This document shows positions 58,252-64,000 of a stretch of DNA of 64,000 nucleotides, one piece after another; position 1 is the first letter of the stretch; every line of letters starts with the position of its first letter. The position numbers were made by a program, and so were the translations under genes. Under the pieces are notes generated by a model. That model worked only from the letters and a program-made list of their open reading frames with translations, was not told where the DNA came from and made no database searches. Source of the stretch: Gnetum montanum (taxonomy: Eukaryota > Streptophyta > Gnetopsida > Gnetales > Gnetaceae); assembly GCA_015680685.1 (NCBI GenBank), contig MNCI01000996.1, forward strand, positions 63,371 through 127,370, written 5' to 3'.

Positions 58252-59120
58252 TGATGAGTGGCAAGGTATCCCTACACTCAACCATATAAATACGAGTGTA
58301 GCACGGGTGATTCAGTTGAACTTCACAGACTAAGTGACTACACACCTTATGGAACACTTAAGGTTAATCATTCGTTGTCTTCCTAGAATTAATTGTAGTT
58401 GTCATGATTGTATGGTTAAGTAAGTCTGAGGTATGTGATTTTTATGTCTTTTATGTTTTATCTCCTATGCTGACAAGGTGAAGGGTGAAGAGACTAATTT
58501 ACTAACTTTAACTAACTAAGTCTTAATTAACCTAGGATCAGCATCTGTTCCCACTTACTGTTCACACCCTAGACTAATGCAACCTTGGTTACCAAATGCT
58601 AGTCGTTGCTGGGATCACCAAGTGTAATGCACGTGCTTGAAGTGGTTGTATTGAGGCACTTAACTAGGAGAGAAGGGTTGAGAGATTTAATTAACTAATA
58701 AAGCATTTAAATAATGAATAATAAATGATAGTAAATAAAATCCTAATTAGCCTATTCCATGCACTGCAAGGTTTACCCAAGAAGTTCATCTTTATTTCCA
58801 TACACAAACTTGTGTTCAGGTACAATATTTGCTCGAATAAAGATTTGTTCACTTTGGAGTTCCTACTATGGATACATGGAAATTATTCCATCTCTGGAGA
58901 GGTAAAATTGCTAGAGTTTTGCTATGGTCTAGGCCTAGATGTGGAACAAGGAAGAGCTACCTCTTATTTATAGACTTGGCAGCGCACCACGATATAGCGT
59001 ATGCGATATTGCAGGGGAAGACGTGATATCGCATACCCGATATTGCGTGCGATGCGATATCGCGGTGGCCGCAATATCGCGTATGTGATATCGCGGCCCA
59101 TGTGATATCGCATCCCATCA
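58252..59120 (-). repeat. 3' LTR of element B
   Basis: 869 bp with TG...CA ends. TATA box TATAAATAAGAG on the - strand (58961-58972), about 150 bp from the LTR start. Left flanking 5-mer is GTTCT; the partner is outside the window. Confidence 0.9.
58981..59118 (-). promoter_or_regulatory. U3 array of GATATCGC palindromes
   Basis: Eight variants of GCGATATCGC (e.g. CGATATAGCG, GCGATATTGC, GTGATATCGC, GCAATATCGC) fill the ~140 bp between the LTR start and the TATA box, so nearly the whole U3 is array. CpG sites are dense, against the CpG-poor background. It parallels the array at 3779-3866. Confidence 0.65.
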
Positions 59121-59131
59121 TACCCCCATGA
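59121..59131 (-). promoter_or_regulatory. Polypurine tract of element B
   Basis: AGTCATGGGGGTA on the - strand abuts the LTR start TGATGGGA. The same CCCCCATGACT (+ strand) recurs at ~59675 and ~61177. Confidence 0.7.
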
Positions 59132-61200
59132 CTAAATGAAATCTCATCCTTGAGTTCTTTACAAAATATTGGGAAGGTATGGGATTATTGACTCAAATGG
59201 AACTAATGGTGAATGGGATGACATGTGAACGGATCATCATTATAAGACATGGCAAAGCTACTGTTCATGAAAACAAGAGTGAACACCTTATTACATTTGA
59301 CATTAGGCCTTATTTGGTAGCTGAGAGAGAAGAGAAAAGATTAAATAAGTCTTGCTGTTGACAATGCCAATATTGCACCTTTCGTTGTCCATCCGTAACC
59401 GCATCATCGATCTCATTCTTTACCTAGCTACTTCAGCATCGATCCATTCCAAGTGTTCCCTCTAGATCCAATCCATTGTTGCATGATTTCCATCTGGACA
59501 CACAACATAGTCTTATATTAGCAAGGGTAAATGAATCATCATGTAATTGATACCCTGCCTCAGTGAAAGGTCCATTTGTTGGGTTGTGGTATGGCTGATT
59601 GCGGATCTGGAGATATATTAATGATGACTACCGAAGGTGTAGGGGTTAGGAGAAAATTGAAAAAATTGGGCCTCGTACCCCCATGACTAATCGTGAACCT
59701 CCGGTAGCGAGAGAATGGAGAAGGAAAAAGAACAAGAAAGATGGGGAAAAAAGAAACAACTGTAATGTCGGTGAAGTAGATGTCAAGATGGAAATGAAAA
59801 AAATAAAGTAGATTGCAAAAATGTTAAGGAAAATAATTTAACAGATGCACCAAATAGGAATGCCAGTGGTTCCTCCCCAAAGTAGGCTCATGTCCTTAAT
59901 GCTCTGACAAACCCACATTCAAAGAGTCCGTAGGCTCTAGGAATGTCCTTTGGAACAAGAGTTAAAGTCTTAACCACAAGAATTTATGAAAAAGAAAACA
60001 ATGCATCTACCAAAATATACACTGATTATACAATCGGTAATGAGGTGAATAATGGAGGAAGAATGATGGAAATGAGAGAATGGAATGGAGTCTTAAGAAC
60101 AAGGTGGTGTACAGCCCCTTGTGTATCTCATGATTAATGTGACTTGGTAGATCTCATTCCAAATCGAGCCTCAAACAAACCACATCCAGTGACTTCACAT
60201 CAATGCATTTGGCCAATCCATCCTCTTGAATAGCAAGAATGCGTCCCCCAAGAGTCACCACCATTCCGGTGAAACAAAGGAGGAGAGAATGGGAAGCGAG
60301 AAGGGACTTAGTTACAGGGAATGTGTTTATTTGAGTTCCATAACTAGTGCTTGTAGTCCAAGGGATATTTTTTCTAAGGGGTGTGCTTTGAATTCTCATG
60401 TCTTTTTTCTTCTTTTTTGTTTGTTTTATGTGTTTATGCATGAGAACCACACCATGAAAAGACTTTATTATTTTTATTAGCTCAACTTCCTGATAATTGA
60501 GTGACATCGGAACGATAAGAAAACTCATGAAGAAAACATCCAAGAACCCAAGAGAATGGCCAACACAAATGCATCAAGTTCCCTTGAAGTCACATCCTTT
60601 TCAATCCTTGAGTCCTTCCTTAGTTTTAGAAATACCCAGTCACCAGTTTGTTAATGTTCTTATTAGAAAGGGACTATACATTTTCAAGCCAAGAGAGACC
60701 ATAGACTTTTGTGGATGAATGGATGAAGTGGACTCATTGCCTATCATATCAAAAGAAAAATGCCTTAGTATCACATCATAATTTAAAGGTAAAAACCAAA
60801 CATTAGCAATCAATAGGAAAACAATTCATACCATCATAAAGAACATTTATTGGGTGAAAAATTTACAAGATGGATAACACACACACAAACACACACAAAA
60901 AATGAAAAAGTATAACGATGTTGTGAAAAAAAAACCAGAAAAGTTAAAGAAATTTTTAAAACAAGAATGTGCAAAAAAAAAAAAATGCGTAAAACAAAAA
61001 CGTGTAAAACAAAAATGTGTAAAACAAAAACGTGTAAAAAAAAACATGTAAAAGAAAAATGTGTAAAAAAAAAATGTGTAAAACAAAAATGTGTAAAACA
61101 AAAACGTGTAAAAAAAATGTGTAAAAAAAAAGTAAAAAGAACTGAGGGCCTCCAATGATCAGCATAAGTGGCCATCTCCCCCATGACTGAATGGAAAGGG
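59132..61200 (-). repeat. Non-coding tail of element B
   Basis: Aligns in blocks with 26.9-28.3 kb of element A. It lacks the coiled-coil ORF that A has beside its 3' LTR. Open frames on either strand are not conserved in A. Confidence 0.65.
60965..61135 (+). repeat. Tandem repeat of AAAAA(T/C)GTGTAAAAC, period ~13 bp
   Basis: About a dozen copies of GTGTAAAACAAAAA with A-run length changes. It produces long but meaningless Lys-rich (+) and Phe-rich (-) frames. Elements A (28150-28290) and the tail at 20990-21130 have only diffuse A-rich sequence here, so the array arose within B's branch. Confidence 0.85.
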
Positions 61201-61464
61201 AGAGATCTAAAATAATGAACGGCTATTTGAATTTTTCAAAAGTGTCAAACTTCTCCTAACTAATGTTCTTAGATTAAGGGATGGAAGTTGGTGACGCTCA
61301 TATTCCAATGTGTCTATGCCTTCATTGTTAGTGTGGGTTGTTTCCCTAGTTCATTCCATGCATGTTGATGGGTTGCTCTTTTGTTTAGTTTTCAACCATG
61401 GGGTATCCACTTTTTGTGTGGTTGCTACATATAGACACCTTTGTATCTAAGTCTCTTCGCCACA

Positions 61465-61988
61465 CTAGTTGCATGGAAGAGATGCTGAGCATTCCTCTAT
61501 GTCATCACCCTCTGAGTCACTATATGTGATGCACAAACCTTTTTTCTTCTTGATCTTTTCATAAATGTTTACCTTAGATATCTCTAAGGAAAGATCATGG
61601 ATCCCTAGGTACGCATCTATTGTACTCAGCCATGGCCTTTCCATTATAATTGGGAAGCCCCTATTGTTACTGTTAACTTCTATCACCAGGAAATTAATGG
61701 GGTATTACAACCACACACAGTGATAACTATGTCCTCCACCAATCCCAAGGAAATGGTGATGGACTGGTCAGCCAGCTCAAGTTGAATATTTCTCTTCTTA
61801 AGTTGGGGCAGCTTCCAAGCTTGATACATTTCTTGTGAGATTAAGTTGACTCTGAAACCTGAGTCAATAAGAGCCTTATGTGGCTCATTCCTGATGACTT
61901 GTAGGTAGATTAAGGGGCTTCCAAGATTAAAGAGTTTCCTAGGAATGTGACCTACCTTGATCCAATCGATAACAATATGCATTAACAT
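61465..61988 (-). pseudogene. Aspartic protease of element B
   Basis: It reads SPLIYLQVIRNEPHKALIDS then GFRVNLISQEMYQAWKLPQL (active site DSG kept) and NIQLELADQSITISLGLVED, then after one frameshift near 61690 FLVIEVNSNNRGFPIIMERP, WLSTIDAYLG and LSLEISK. This is the Athila protease plus the ILGRPWL segment. Family role: cleavage of the Gag-Pol polyprotein. It follows gag directly and is followed by tail instead of RT. Intact apart from the frameshift. Confidence 0.88.
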
Positions 61989-61989
61989 A

Positions 61990-64000
61990 ACCGTATGCGT
62001 GAAGCTCTATTGTTGGACTGAAGGAGGCCCCGAAGTGTTATTTGTTGGAGGAGCATGTACAGACTTAACTGCTTGTTGTTGTGAGAGCTTGCCTGGGCTT
62101 TTGGTTTTGAAGAAAGATCTTCTTTTCTTGTGGTTTTCAGAACTAGCAGTGGGTTGAATGTTTACAGCTCTCGTAGCATTATGTTGCTGCAGTTGAGTCG
62201 GGAGTTCCCCTTGCATTGTTGGAGTAGGTGGTAGTGGAACTACTGGCGGAAGAGTGGCGAATGGATTTGGAGGATGGTATGGATGTGGAGCATCTCCTGG
62301 AGGAGAAGGAGTCCTTCTAAAATACTCTTGAACTTGGTAGTGACGTTGGGGAGTTGTATGACCCATAGAGTCACTTGGAGAAACTGGCTAATACATGTAA
62401 TAGCCATAAGGATTAGGTTGCCAGTAAGGGTATCGTTGTCTAGGCGGTGGCATCCCCCATGATTGTGGGTGTTGCCACTATTGATGTTGCTCGATAGGTT
62501 GTGGTGGAGTTCCACTTAGATAGTACGTTAATGGTTGGTGGAATTGTCTTGGGTTACCTTGGGGATAAGATAACCTTTAGGGTGCTTGCCGTTGGTTAAG
62601 TCTTGGGTTAAGTTCATACACCCCAGAGTCTTGCAGATGTGAGATGATTGGACAACATCCCTTAGGATGGTCATATTGACAGATATCACATCCACCGTCA
62701 TTGTCTATGTATGAGCCCACAACCTCATCAGAGATAGTTATTTTCCCTTACCATTGTTACATGCATGGCCTGCATCTCTCTGCTTTTTCTTATTAGAGTC
62801 ACTACCTCATTCCACCTTAGACTCCTCTACAATTTTTAGGATAGTTTCAAGTCTAGAGTCTAAGGAATCCAACAATTGATCCACCTTAGCCAACACTTTG
62901 GTTGTTAACTTCTGGAGTGGCAAGGTTTTTTATTCACCAACTCTTCGAGTGGTGACTCATCCTCCTCATCATAAAATCTCACTCCCTTCTTTTGAAGGGA
63001 AGGATTGCAGTTATATTCTTCCACGCTACTTACTCCAACAAGCAATGGATTTCATGGACTCTAAGTTCTAATAATCTCCCTTGGGAATAAGTCCCAAGGG
63101 TTCTCCTAGTTTCATACCTTAGCCCATCTACGAGGTGGTGGAGTTGATCCCGCTATGCATAACCATGGCCCGGGCAACAATGTAGCAATGCGTAGTATCA
63201 GCCCATGGTAGCATCCAAGGGTTCATGGGTACCTTGTTTCCATCCTTGGATTTGCTTATGTAAGTTAGACACTCTGGAGTACATTTGGTATTTATCATTG
63301 AACAATTCTAACATCGTACTCCATCTCCTAATGGTTTCCGGTTCTAAGGACCGGTACTAACTCTCTGCTTCTTTTATGAATATCCTAGGAAATAACATTA
63401 GTTTCTACCACTCGTTCTCTATGTTTTGAAAGGCACAAGCATCATGGAATTCTTGTAAATGATTCTCCAGATCAGCGTTGTATCACTCTTCGAAGCGTGG
63501 GATATTATTCAGGTCTAAGCACTTGATCTGACTATCTTTCTGATGCCTTGTGGGTATCCTAACGACCTTCGTAATATCTAGCATACTTTAGGTGGCAAGT
63601 AGGGGTTCATCATGATCATCTCTTTCATGACATCTATGATGTATATGTTGGTCCCTACTTTCCCTTCGTTCATGCTCTTGTCCTCGCTCTCGAGTCTCTC
63701 GTCAAGGTCTCTCTTTTGACTACCTCTATCCTCACTATTATGCTCTTGGTGGCTGTGCCCAGATGTGGAAGGAGAGGGTGAGTGATGTGATGAAGGGAAA
63801 GAAGAAGGAGAACCATCGCCATGATGATGCTTCTTACCTTCTCTTCGGTTGCTACAACGCTGATCGTGATAACAATTTAAGTGTCCATCCTTACCATGTG
63901 TTGTTGTTCCCTCAGTGAATAATTGGTGTTCACAGGGATCAGAACTAGGGTTGTGTATCATGGAGCATAGGTTCTGATACACCACCTCCTCACCATCGTT
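61990..64000 (-). pseudogene. Gag of element B (5' end outside window)
   Basis: N-terminal frame at 63985-63578: basic/Ser-rich with HHHGDGSPSSFPSSHHSPSP. Capsid core at about 63560-63100: CLDLNNIPRFEE, ADLENHLQEFHDACAFQNIE, TIRRWSTMLELFNDKYQMYS, GTHEPLDATMG, YALLHCCPGHGYA and QLHHLVDGL, the Retrotrans_gag pattern of the Athila group. Zinc knuckle at about 62690-62650, CDICQYDHPKGC (CX2CX3HX4C). A Pro/Gln-rich linker at 62366-62007 is open. Scattered stops and frameshifts, but better preserved than A. Confidence 0.88.

Larger units (their letters stand above)
58252..64000 (-). mobile_element. Element B: pol-less Athila-type retrotransposon, cut by window edge
   Basis: The 3' LTR is 58252-59120, followed to the right by polypurine tract, tail, protease and gag, all - strand. 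The 5' LTR lies beyond 64000. RT, RNase H and integrase are absent: the ~2.3 kb between protease and LTR aligns with the tail of element A, not with pol. CpG content is higher than in A, so B is probably younger or less methylated. It inserted into arm 2 of the hairpin. Confidence 0.88.

Noticed and set aside
60834-61184. Four overlapping Phe/Lys-rich open frames on both strands
   Set aside because: They are products of the 13-bp A-rich tandem repeat; the three reading frames show the same low-complexity pattern.
62240-62515. 91-residue - strand frame overlapping the gag linker of element B
   Set aside because: An alternative frame of the Pro/Gln-rich gag linker; similarity to a frame at 28802-29155 reflects nucleotide homology of gag, not a separate gene.

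Overview
This window looks like nuclear DNA from a large-genome land plant, most likely a gymnosperm such as a conifer. That is an inference from very AT-rich, CpG-depleted sequence, nested and heavily mutated LTR retrotransposons of three lineages, a tRNA-type SINE, and the absence of any intact host gene. Nearly every coding trace is a stop-ridden remnant, so gene coordinates are the extents of recognisable homology, not open frames. There is one assembly gap (26555-26877).

Layout. 1-221 is the right end of a repeat whose second copy ends at 53838. 1.89-10.4 kb holds pieces of an Athila-type Ty3/gypsy family: an LTR at 1891-2650, tail repeats, two SINEs, an LTR at 3756-4627, then decayed gag, protease, reverse transcriptase and RNase H on the + strand, and a coiled-coil ORF on the - strand. 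11786-16846 is a complete but pol-less Ty1/copia element with matching 5-bp target duplications (TAAAC). 19.9-23.7 kb holds Athila tail and integrase remnants and another LTR. 24212-31709 is a complete pol-less Athila element (element A) with two LTRs, a primer-binding site and near-matching target duplications.

32208-55659 reads as one 23.45-kb Tat/Ogre-type element on the - strand, flanked on both sides by AATAG. It has two 1.1-kb LTRs, gag, protease, RT, RNase H and integrase in order. Inside it are an 8.3-kb insertion between protease and RT, with a ~185-bp tandem array and a + strand ORF remnant, and a 3.4-kb CpG-retaining block in the 5' leader. 56.5-58.25 kb is a 1.7-kb hairpin of two inverted ~800-bp arms, cut by the LTR of a second pol-less Athila element (element B) that runs off the right edge at 64000.

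How it fits together. Elements A and B carry gag (B also protease) but no RT or integrase, so they would depend on autonomous relatives such as those whose pol remnants lie at 7.0-8.1 and 21.5-22.4 kb. A recurring theme is arrays of short, nearly palindromic motifs in the U3 regions and internal tails of otherwise unrelated elements. In the Athila family the array motif differs between copies while the rest of the LTR stays alignable.
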